A DNA stretch of 5,585 nucleotides, from contig JACMLC010000351.1 of assembly GCA_014379795.1 (NCBI GenBank), positions 1-5,585 of the forward strand. Direction: 5' to 3'. The notes beneath the pieces were generated by a model that did not search any database, was not told the origin of the DNA, and saw only the letters and a program-made list of their open reading frames with translations. A program made the position numbers and the translations under genes. Positions 1 to 5,585 of this stretch are shown here, one piece after another. The stretch comes from Pyrinomonadaceae bacterium (GTDB lineage Bacteria > Acidobacteriota > Blastocatellia > Pyrinomonadales > Pyrinomonadaceae). How positions within the stretch are numbered: position 1 is the first letter of the stretch; every line of letters begins with the position of its first letter.

Positions 1-1151
1 CGCGCGCTCATGTGCCGCAAAAGCCCTGCCAGAAAGGCGCGCGTGACCGGAGCGGCATCCATCTCTACCACTTCGCCAGCGTATTCCAAGCCCACTTCGC
101 GCACAGCCGTTTCATCCATCAACTGCGCATGAAATCTCCCAAGCTTCTCTGCCAGAATAATATATGGCTGCAAGGCATTCAGCTCCTGCGCGCCGAGTGC
201 GGGCACATTGACCGCGCCGCGCAAGGCTCCCGTCAAAAGATAATCGCGCATCTGTTCGGCGACGGTGACGGCGACCCCTTCCTGCGCCTCCTTTGTCGAA
301 GCGCCGAGGTGCGGCGTGATTATCACTTCCTCAAGCGCAAGCAGTGGATGCTCCACAGGCGGCGGCTCCTGCTCGAACACATCCAGAGCCGCGCCCGCGA
401 CCTTGCCCTCTTTAATCGCACGATAAAGCGCGCCCTCATCCACCAGACCGCCGCGCGCACAGTTGATAACGCGCACGCCCGTCTTCATACGCGCAAAGGC
501 TGTGGCTCCGATAATGCCGCGCGTCTCAGCCGTCAGGGGCGTATGCACCGTCAGAAAATCCGCACGCTCGCAAACTTCGTCGAGTGTCGCAATCTCTATC
601 TCAAGATCGCGCGCCTGCTCCGGCGCGATGAAAGGGTCAAAGGCGACGATGCTCATCCCGAACGCACGCGCGCGGTTTGCTACGACCTGACCGATGCGCC
701 CCAAGCCCACGATGCCCAGAGTCTTTCCCTGTAGCTCCACGCCGACGAATTTCTTGCGCTCCCAACGCCCGTCTTTCAAGCTGGCATTAGCAGCAGGCAC
801 GCGCCGAGCCAGCGAGATCAAGAGCGCAATCGTATGCTCGGCAGTCGTAATCGTGTTGCCGTCCGGTGCGTTCATCACAATCACGCCGCGCGCCGTCGCC
901 GCCGCGACATCTATATTATCCACGCCGACGCCCGCGCGCCCCACGACACGCAAGCTGAGCGCGGCGTCCATCAAATCGGCTCCGACCTTCGTTTCGCTGC
1001 GGACAATCAAGCCATCGCAATCACGCAACGCTTCGCTCAGTTCCTCAAACTTTAAGCCGGTTTTTTTCTCAACTGTGAAGCCCGCCGCGCGCAAAGGCTC
1101 AAGACCGCTCTCATTGACATCATCTGCAACAAATATTTTTATCTCGCTCAT
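1..1151 (-). CDS. serA: D-3-phosphoglycerate dehydrogenase, 3' end cut by window edge
   Basis: This enzyme oxidises 3-phosphoglycerate to 3-phosphohydroxypyruvate with NAD+, the first committed step of cytosolic serine synthesis. The visible 383 codons start MSEIKIFVADD. The Rossmann NAD-binding motif GLGRIG is at residues 149-154. The catalytic residues of the D-2-hydroxyacid dehydrogenase family are all in place: Arg233 in NCARGG, Glu262 in DVFEQEP and His281 in PHLGAST. The catalytic unit ends near residue 315. The remaining visible residues match the start of the intervening allosteric substrate-binding domain of the long SerA type (about 525-530 aa, as in Mycobacterium). The C-terminal ACT domain that would give serine feedback would lie beyond position 1. 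The frame is open with no frameshift. The start is bounded by an in-frame stop 9 nt upstream and has AAGGA just before it, with a tight 3-nt spacer. It diverges from corA. Confidence 0.95.
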   Translation of the reverse strand, partial: MSEIKIFVADDVNESGLEPLRAAGFTVEKKTGLKFEELSEALRDCDGLIVRSETKVGADLMDAALSLRVVGRAGVGVDNIDVAAATARGVIVMNAPDGNTITTAEHTIALLISLARRVPAANASLKDGRWERKKFVGVELQGKTLGIVGLGRIGQVVANRARAFGMSIVAFDPFIAPEQARDLEIEIATLDEVCERADFLTVHTPLTAETRGIIGATAFARMKTGVRVINCARGGLVDEGALYRAIKEGKVAGAALDVFEQEPPPVEHPLLALEEVIITPHLGASTKEAQEGVAVTVAEQMRDYLLTGALRGAVNVPALGAQELNALQPYIILAEKLGRFHAQLMDETAVREVGLEYAGEVVEMDAAPVTRAFLAGLLRHMSA

Positions 1152-1261
1152 TAGTCCTTATTCATCTCTAATAGGATTTTGGAAAACGTCAACTTAACAG
1201 GTCGCGCATCTTTCTCCAAACGCGGAAAGCCGTTCAGCCGTGAGAGTAACTGACAATATTT

Positions 1262-1363
1262 AACCACAGAGACACAGAGACACGGAGAGAACAAACTTAA
1301 TAAATAAATTTAGCTTCTTCTTCATCTGCTAATCCATCTCTGTGTCTCTGTGTCTCTGTGGTT
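1262..1363. repeat. Inverted repeat of ACACAGAG octads (27-bp arms)
   Basis: The left arm (1262-1288) begins AACCACAGAGACACAGAG. The right arm (1337-1363) is its reverse complement with one difference, which would be a G-U wobble in a plus-strand transcript. Each arm is about three copies of an 8-nt unit close to ACACAGAG. The 48-nt loop (1289-1336) is AT-rich. No T-run follows either arm, so it does not look like a standard intrinsic terminator, and between divergent genes a terminator is not expected. An immobile or mobilisable palindromic repeat element is the likeliest reading. Confidence 0.9.
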
Positions 1364-1491
1364 GATGCTTTGTTTTGTGTTGTGAGAGTTCATAACTAGC
1401 TTCAAGATTCTCGTGCATCATTATTTTTATGGTAAACTCTCGCGCCGCAGCTTTCTAACCGTGCGTTGTTCCGATTTCACAGCATAAATGC

Positions 1492-1496
1492 AGGAG
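1492..1496 (+). promoter_or_regulatory. Ribosome binding site of corA
   Basis: AGGAG lies 7 nt before the ATG at 1504, which supports that start. The ATG at 1488 is out of frame with the gene. Confidence 0.8.
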
Positions 1497-1503
1497 ACCG
1501 AAG

Positions 1504-2514
1504 ATGGATATTTTCGTGTATCGCCCCGGAGCAGACAGGGTCGAAGAAGATTTTACGGTGGCGCAACTTCCGCAGCTCTTACAGGACGAGAGCCTGACGA
1601 TCTGGGTAGATATGGAAAACCCGACGGACGAAGACGATCGGGTCTTGCTCGATGTTTTTAAGTTTCATCCCCTGTCGGTCGAAGATTGCCGCGCCGACCG
1701 CCATCATCCGAAAGTCGAAGAGTTTCCCGAATATTTGTATTTTATTCTTCACGGCGTCACAGCCAACACCGATTCCGTCCAATTCAACACCATCGAGCTT
1801 GACGGTTTTCTAGGGCGCAATTTTGTCGTCACCTATCATCACGACCTGTTTCGCAGTATCAATAATGTCAAGCAGACGGTTCGCTCAAGCCCCATCTCCT
1901 GCCAGCGCGGCCCGGCCTATCTGCTCTACCAGATTCTGGATCAACTGGTGGATTTCTACATGCCTGTGCTGGATGATTTTGACGAGCGGCTGGTCGAGCT
2001 GGAAGATGAAATCTTTTCTTTGAAGACGCCGGACAATACAATTTTAGAGCGGATTCAGCAATTAAAGCGCAGCATCCTGCGCCTGCGCCGTAACTCCGGC
2101 AAGCAGTTGAACATTCTCTACCGCATCAGTCACGGCGAATTCAAATTGATCCCGGCGGACATGATGCCCTTCTTCCGCGACATACACGATCACCTGACGC
2201 GCATCGCAGACCTTTCTGAAAGCTATCGCGACCTGATTGGCGGCGCGCTTGATTCATATCTTTCGGTCGTCTCGAACCGGACGAATGACATCATGAAAGT
2301 GCTGACGATTTTTTCAGCGATCATGCTGCCGCTGACTTTTATCGCGGGCGTATACGTTATGAACTTTGAAAATATGCCGGAACTCAAGCGGGAGTACGGT
2401 TACTTTATCGTGGTCGCTATCATGCTCTTGGTAGCGATTGGAATGCTGATATTTTTCCGGCGCAAAGGATGGATTGGAGGAAAGCAAGACGAAAGGCGGA
2501 AGGATGAAGGATGA
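1504..2514 (+). CDS. corA: CorA-family divalent cation transporter with variant VMN motif
   Basis: CorA proteins are pentameric inner-membrane channels that import Mg2+ (some carry Co2+, Ni2+ or Zn2+). The 336-aa protein has the usual architecture and length: an N-terminal cytosolic alpha/beta domain (about 1-125), a long helical funnel rich in charged residues (about 130-260), TM1 at about 265-287 (VLTIFSAIMLPLTFIAGVYV) and TM2 at about 299-318, followed by a basic tail (FFRRKGW). The periplasmic loop keeps the family pattern NFENMPEL. The preceding signature, normally YGMN, reads YVMN at residues 284-287: Val285 replaces the glycine that is nearly invariant and functionally critical in studied CorA proteins. 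Transport activity or ion choice may therefore differ. The last residues (QDERRKDEG) are encoded inside the inverted repeat at 2484-2600. The family call is sure; the ion is not. Confidence 0.93.
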   Translation: MDIFVYRPGADRVEEDFTVAQLPQLLQDESLTIWVDMENPTDEDDRVLLDVFKFHPLSVEDCRADRHHPKVEEFPEYLYFILHGVTANTDSVQFNTIELDGFLGRNFVVTYHHDLFRSINNVKQTVRSSPISCQRGPAYLLYQILDQLVDFYMPVLDDFDERLVELEDEIFSLKTPDNTILERIQQLKRSILRLRRNSGKQLNILYRISHGEFKLIPADMMPFFRDIHDHLTRIADLSESYRDLIGGALDSYLSVVSNRTNDIMKVLTIFSAIMLPLTFIAGVYVMNFENMPELKREYGYFIVVAIMLLVAIGMLIFFRRKGWIGGKQDERRKDEG

Positions 2515-2600
2515 AGGAGATGCTATTAAAGATGAACGGCTCAGCTTTGAATAGCATGCCCGCCATCTTTCATCCTTCCGCCTTCATCCTTCATCCTTGC
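2484..2600. repeat. Heptad-built inverted repeat at convergent corA junction
   Basis: The left arm reads as 7-nt units AAGGCGG, AAGGATG, AAGGATG, AAGGAGA (2493-2520). The right arm, on the opposite strand, has units of the same family in register (2564-2598), including one CCGCCTT that matches AAGGCGG. A perfect 16-bp pairing joins 2493-2508 with 2569-2584. GCAAG/CTTGC pair outside it (2484-2488 with 2596-2600), and an inner stem ATGCTATT/AATAGCAT lies at 2520-2527 with 2550-2557. It fills the 88-bp gap between convergent stop codons and overlaps the last codons of corA. It could end transcription from both sides, but no T-run follows either arm. Confidence 0.88.
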
Positions 2601-2602
2601 TC

Positions 2603-2833
2603 TTACATCGGCCCCGGATCATCTTTCGGGCTGTCGCCGCCCTGATTGGAATCGAAAGCGCCGTCCGGCGACGGCATCGAAGAGCCGCCCGTATCGCTCT
2701 CTGCTCCTGAATCCTTTTCAGTTTTTTCCACGTCGCTCAAAGTCTCGCTGCTCGTCGCATCCGAGTCAGGAGCTTTGCTTTCCCCGTTGCCGCCGGAACT
2801 CTCCGGTGACTGCGTATCTTTCGTTTCCTGCAT
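2603..2833 (-). CDS. Small acidic low-complexity protein, 76 aa, unknown function
   Basis: I do not recognise a family. The protein (MQETKDTQSPESSGGNGESK to SPKDDPGPM) is rich in Ser, Asp, Glu, Gly and Pro, with 18 acidic residues against 5 Lys and no Arg, His, Cys, Trp, Tyr or Ile. It has no signal peptide or membrane segment and should be intrinsically disordered and cytosolic. The start at 2833 is chosen because a strong AAGGAGGAG lies 9 nt upstream. A longer in-frame start at 2875 would put the first residues inside the heptad repeat and has no such site. It follows rimO by 62 bp on the same strand and could be its last operon partner. The strong ribosome site argues that it is translated; biased composition alone would leave this in doubt. 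Confidence 0.65.
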   Translation of the reverse strand: MQETKDTQSPESSGGNGESKAPDSDATSSETLSDVEKTEKDSGAESDTGGSSMPSPDGAFDSNQGGDSPKDDPGPM

Positions 2834-2842
2834 GATTGAAAA

Positions 2843-2851
2843 CTCCTCCTT
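2843..2851 (-). promoter_or_regulatory. Strong Shine-Dalgarno of the small acidic gene
   Basis: On the minus strand this reads AAGGAGGAG, 9 nt before the ATG at 2833. It is the best ribosome site in the window and decides the start of the small gene. Confidence 0.85.
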
Positions 2852-2858
2852 AAAAGAA

Positions 2859-2892
2859 TATCCAGCATCTGACATCCAGCATCTGACATCTG
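2859..2892. repeat. Tandem heptad array between rimO and the small gene
   Basis: Five consecutive 7-nt units read TATCCAG, CATCTGA, CATCCAG, CATCTGA, CATCTG on the plus strand, so two heptads alternate and give a 14-nt period. The array begins 4 nt downstream of the rimO stop codon and ends just before the Shine-Dalgarno region of the small gene. Unlike the other repeats in this window, it has no facing inverted copy. Confidence 0.85.
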
Positions 2893-2895
2893 TTT

Positions 2896-4245
2896 TCAGA
2901 TAATTTGGCCGACCAGATCGTATTCGTGCGCTTCTGTAATCAGCACGTTGACGAACTCACCCTCTACCGGCTCGAAATCTTCGGGCGCATCGTTAATCAG
3001 CACACAGCCGTCTATGTCCGCAGCCTGCGTTTCCAAGCGGCCTTGCCAGAGCAGGTCTGTCTCTTTCGATGCTCCCTCAAACAACACTCTGACGGTCTCG
3101 CCGATACGCGCCTTGTTCTTTTTCAAAGAGATGCGCGCCTGTTCTTTCATCAATTGTGCGCGGCGACGCGACGCCGTTTTAGCATCAACTTTCTCAGGCA
3201 AATCAAAAGCAGGCGTGCCTTCTTCATCCGAATAAGTGAAGACGCCCACGCGGTCAAACTGCGCCCCGCGAACAAAGGCCAGTAGCTCCGCAAAATCCTC
3301 TTCGGTCTCGCCGGGAAACCCTGTGATAAAGGTCGTGCGAATCGCGATGCCGGGCACATGCTGTCGCACGCGCTTGATAAGTCGCTCAAGACTCTGGCGC
3401 GTCCCGCCGCGCTTCATCAGCTTCAAGACGTTCGCCGAAGCATGTTGCAAAGGCAGATCGAGATACTTGACGGCCTTCGGCTCACTCGCTATGACATCCA
3501 AGAAAGCATCGCTGATATGCGTCGGGTACGTGTACATCACGCGCACCCACTCAATGCCGTCCAACTGCGACAGCTCGCGCAAGAGATGCGCCAACGCATC
3601 CTGCTCGCCCAAATCTTCGCCGTAGCGCGAGGAATCCTGCGCAACTAATACAAGCTCTTTAACGCCCTGACGGCTAAGCTGCTGAGCCTCCTGCATCACA
3701 GAACCGAAACGGCGACTGCGAAAATGTCCGCGCATCTGCGGGATAAAACAGAAAGCGCAGGGACGGTCGCAGCCTTCAGCAATCTTGATGAAGGCCGTGT
3801 AGCCGGGTGTCGCCAACACGCGCGGCGTTGATTCATCATAAAGGTACGTCGCGCTCTGGTTGCCGAGCTGCAAGATTGGAAGCTGCCGCGTGTTTGTCTT
3901 CTCGTCACAGACATTCGTGATGTCGTTAATCTGGCTCGTCCCGATAAACGCATCAACCTCCGGCATCTCTTTTTTCAATTCGTCCCGGTAACGCTCGACC
4001 AGACAGCCCGCGACGACCAGACGCGTCGCCTTGCCTCCGGCTTTCAAACGCGCCGCTTCAAGAATAGCTTCGACCGATTCCTGCTTGGCGGATTCGATAA
4101 AGCCGCAGGTGTTGACCACGAGCGTATCTGCCTCGCTCGCATCGGTCGTAATCTCGTAGCCCGATTCTTTAAGCTTTCCCATCATCACCTCGCTGTCAAC
4201 GAGGTTCTTCGGACAACCTAAGCTAATAAATCCAACTTTTTTCAT
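2896..4245 (-). CDS. rimO: Ribosomal protein S12 methylthiotransferase RimO
   Basis: RimO is a cytosolic radical-SAM enzyme that adds a methylthio group to the beta-carbon of a conserved aspartate of ribosomal protein S12 (Asp89 in E. coli). The 449-aa length is typical. The N-terminal UPF0004 domain (about 3-140) opens with the family motif SLGCPKN and carries the three auxiliary-cluster cysteines C11, C47 and C81. The radical-SAM core holds CDRPCAFC, with C159, C163 and C166 for the catalytic [4Fe-4S] cluster, followed by QMRG. QDSSRYGED and DLPLQHAS are further hallmarks that favour RimO over the tRNA enzyme MiaB. A TRAM domain, used for substrate binding, occupies about 380-449. The start MKKVGFISLG fits the family, but the 35 nt before it are repeat units with no Shine-Dalgarno. 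It lies 83 bp after the transglutaminase gene, same strand. Confidence 0.96.
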   Translation of the reverse strand: MKKVGFISLGCPKNLVDSEVMMGKLKESGYEITTDASEADTLVVNTCGFIESAKQESVEAILEAARLKAGGKATRLVVAGCLVERYRDELKKEMPEVDAFIGTSQINDITNVCDEKTNTRQLPILQLGNQSATYLYDESTPRVLATPGYTAFIKIAEGCDRPCAFCFIPQMRGHFRSRRFGSVMQEAQQLSRQGVKELVLVAQDSSRYGEDLGEQDALAHLLRELSQLDGIEWVRVMYTYPTHISDAFLDVIASEPKAVKYLDLPLQHASANVLKLMKRGGTRQSLERLIKRVRQHVPGIAIRTTFITGFPGETEEDFAELLAFVRGAQFDRVGVFTYSDEEGTPAFDLPEKVDAKTASRRRAQLMKEQARISLKKNKARIGETVRVLFEGASKETDLLWQGRLETQAADIDGCVLINDAPEDFEPVEGEFVNVLITEAHEYDLVGQII

Positions 4246-4340
4246 AAGTGATAAGTGATAAGTGATAAGTGATAAGTGATGAGATGAAAGAAATGCTGTT
4301 AAGCTTTATTCTTATCACTCATCACTTATCACTTATCACT
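4246..4340. repeat. Inverted repeat of AAGTGAT heptads upstream of rimO
   Basis: Five exact tandem copies of AAGTGAT (4246-4280) directly abut the rimO start codon. Facing copies of the reverse complement (CTTATCA units, one variant CTCATCA) occupy 4311-4340. A perfect 23-bp pairing joins 4261-4283 with 4318-4340 across a 34-nt loop; because the arms are tandem, they could also pair in registers shifted by 7 nt. The right arm includes the stop and last codons of the transglutaminase gene. In the minus-strand transcript the hairpin sits between two genes of a likely operon. It has no T-run and could slow, process or attenuate the transcript. Confidence 0.9.
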
Positions 4341-5585
4341 GCTTTTCCCTTCCATAGAGCCGAGCCAATTCTCAATTTCTGCGATCTCATCAGGCGTCAG
4401 AGCCTGCTCGCCGTAGCGAACGCGATTGTATGCCTCTGTAATCTTCAAGGCTTCGGGCATCTCGACCGCCATCGCGAATTCCAGCGGCGTTTCGTTTTCC
4501 GCGCGCTCTATCCCGCGCGACGCCAGCACGCGCGTCATACGTTCATAGAACTCAATGGCCGATGCTGTTTTACCCTCGGCTTGCCAGAACCAAAGCCCGC
4601 GCCAGAAGCCCAAACGATAAATTCTTCGTAGCAGTAGCACAGACGATAAAACCAGAACAGCTAACAAGAGGAGCAACAATATCGCTTGAAAACGTTTCAG
4701 CGGGCTGCCGCCGGTGAGTGCGCGCAGCCATCCCGTCGCAGCCGTTTTAAGCCCGCTTAACTCTTCGGAGATGGCACGGCGATAATCGCTAATCTTGTTG
4801 CGCAAAGTGGAGGCCAGCGAGCGTTGCTCCTGTCTATCATAAGAGACAACGTATTGAATCCAGAGCATCTCAAGCGCTTCGGCATACTTGCTGAGACTGC
4901 CGCCGAATCCTGCGCTTTGTTGTGTGGTGCGTCCGGCTGCGGGCGTCGGGTCGAAAGTCACCCACGCATCCGTCTCCGGAAAATAAACTTCGACCCATGA
5001 ATGCGCGTCTCTTTGCGTCACAGTGTATGCGTCGGCGGCGCTGTTGTACGTCCCCGTCTGAAACCCGTTGACCACGCGCGTCGCAATTTTCTGCTTGCGC
5101 AGCATCACGGCCATCGCCGTCGCAAAATACTCGCAATGACCTTCGCGCAAACGAAAGAGAAAGTCTGAGAGCGGCTCGCGGCCTCCGGCTTTCAGGTCGA
5201 GCGTGTAGCCGTATTCGGTCTGCAAGTGTTTTTCGATGGCGCGCGCTTTTTCATAACGACTCTTTGCGCCGGAAGCTGTGATCACATCCTGCGCGAGGTC
5301 TTCGATTCGCGCGTCCATTCTGTCGGGAAGCTGTAGATAACGCTCAAACTCCGCCGGATACGGAGAGGCGTCGGCACGCAGCAGCTCTTCGTCCGGCACA
5401 GATGTATCGGAATAAACTTTATAGGAGATGCGCCCCTGCTCGCGCCTGACCGCAGTCAGAGAGCCTTCGGCATCGCGTTGCAGAGATGGAGCGGCAGATT
5501 GAATGGCGACGACCCTTGAGGCTGCAAACAGGAAAGGCGTATCAACCGGCTCAAGAAAAAAGGTCTGCGCCGTCAGACGCTCCAA
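4329..5585 (-). CDS. TgpA-like membrane transglutaminase, 5' end cut by window edge
   Basis: The visible 419 codons (418 aa plus stop) are the C-terminal part of a transglutaminase-like membrane protein of the TgpA/DUF3488 type; full members are often about 650-750 aa with several N-terminal membrane helices, here beyond the right edge. The frame is open at position 5585, where the first codon is TTG and is not a true start. The papain-like triad is complete: Cys151 in GHCEYFA, His195 in DAHSWVEVYF and Asp212 in FDPTP (visible-fragment numbering). One strong membrane helix follows (about 299-321), then a cytoplasmic tail resembling DUF4129 (about 345-410). The core should lie outside the membrane. 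Substrates of most family members are unknown, so protease-like or cross-linking activity is open. The final residues SDK and the stop are encoded by the heptad repeat. rimO follows after 83 bp. Confidence 0.88.
   Translation of the reverse strand: MERLTAQTFFLEPVDTPFLFAASRVVAIQSAAPSLQRDAEGSLTAVRREQGRISYKVYSDTSVPDEELLRADASPYPAEFERYLQLPDRMDARIEDLAQDVITASGAKSRYEKARAIEKHLQTEYGYTLDLKAGGREPLSDFLFRLREGHCEYFATAMAVMLRKQKIATRVVNGFQTGTYNSAADAYTVTQRDAHSWVEVYFPETDAWVTFDPTPAAGRTTQQSAGFGGSLSKYAEALEMLWIQYVVSYDRQEQRSLASTLRNKISDYRRAISEELSGLKTAATGWLRALTGGSPLKRFQAILLLLLLAVLVLSSVLLLRRIYRLGFWRGLWFWQAEGKTASAIEFYERMTRVLASRGIERAENETPLEFAMAVEMPEALKITEAYNRVRYGEQALTPDEIAEIENWLGSMEGKSSDK

Larger units (their letters stand above)
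1152..1503. other. Divergent intergenic region between serA and corA
   Basis: This 352-bp gap between two divergent genes should hold both promoters. I see no convincing coding sequence or tRNA. Its main structure is the inverted repeat at 1262-1363. A TTGACG -35-like box lies on the minus strand (1187-1192) upstream of serA, but no good -10 box follows at normal spacing. On the corA side, 1370-1440 is AT-rich and plausible for a promoter, with no clear -35/-10 pair. The serA leader also holds a four-codon reading frame (minus strand from 1164) whose TAA stop overlaps the serA ATG as TAATG; this may be chance. Confidence 0.6.

Noticed and set aside
12..1197. Plus-strand open frames of up to 240 codons across the serA region
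   Set aside because: They lie antisense to a clear, motif-complete serA and give Arg/His/Ala-rich translations without family features; they are shadows of GC-rich coding sequence.
1152..1503. tRNA or riboswitch in the serA-corA gap
   Set aside because: I found no cloverleaf, no CCA end and no recognisable Mg2+ or other riboswitch core; only the octad hairpin is structured.
2484..2600. Classical rho-independent terminator
   Set aside because: The stem is long and interrupted and no T-run follows on either strand, so I list it as a repeat with only possible terminator activity.
2603..2875. Longer 90-residue form of the small acidic protein starting at 2875
   Set aside because: Its start codon lies inside the heptad array and lacks a ribosome site, while the internal ATG at 2833 has AAGGAGGAG at ideal spacing.
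4246..4340. CRISPR-like array
   Set aside because: Units are 7 nt, contiguous, without spacers, and mirrored as an inverted pair; no cas genes are present.
4269..4631. Plus-strand frame of 120 codons over the heptad hairpin and transglutaminase tail
   Set aside because: It is antisense to the DUF4129-like tail and its first part translates the repeat; no family features.
5583..5585. TTG at the right edge as the transglutaminase start
   Set aside because: The frame is still open at the window edge, and the family has several N-terminal membrane helices missing here, so the gene continues outside.

Overview
The window looks like ordinary bacterial chromosome with moderately high GC, carrying housekeeping and envelope genes; there is no phage, plasmid or IS signature. 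The gene content does not fix the taxon. The gaps hold 7-8 nt repeats, several arranged as long hairpins. I associate this style with Acidobacteriota (Blastocatellia-like) genomes, and heptanucleotide repeats are also known from cyanobacteria. Acidobacteriota is a guess from gene style and repeats, not a demonstrated assignment.

Layout. Positions 1-1151 (minus) hold the N-terminal 383 codons of D-3-phosphoglycerate dehydrogenase (serA), cut by the left edge. Positions 1152-1503 are a divergent intergenic region with a 27-bp inverted repeat built from 8-nt units. Positions 1504-2514 (plus) hold a CorA-family divalent-cation channel whose signature GMN motif reads VMN. Positions 2484-2600 are a heptad-based inverted repeat at the convergent junction, running into the 3' end of corA. 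Positions 2603-2833 (minus) encode a 76-residue, very acidic, low-complexity protein with a strong Shine-Dalgarno. Positions 2859-2892 are a tandem heptad array. Positions 2896-4245 (minus) hold rimO, the ribosomal protein S12 methylthiotransferase. Positions 4246-4340 are a third inverted repeat of heptads that fills the gap before rimO and supplies the last codons of the upstream gene. Positions 4329-5585 (minus) hold the C-terminal part of a TgpA-like membrane transglutaminase, cut by the right edge.

The transglutaminase, rimO and the small acidic gene run in the same direction with gaps of 83 and 62 bp and may form one transcript. corA converges on them. serA and corA diverge and probably have separate promoters. 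No pathway links these genes.

The most interesting signal lies between the genes. Every gap contains its own short-unit repeat family, three of them as long inverted pairs, and two of these run into coding 3' ends. One replaces the expected ribosome-binding region of rimO. The other notable point is the altered CorA selectivity motif.
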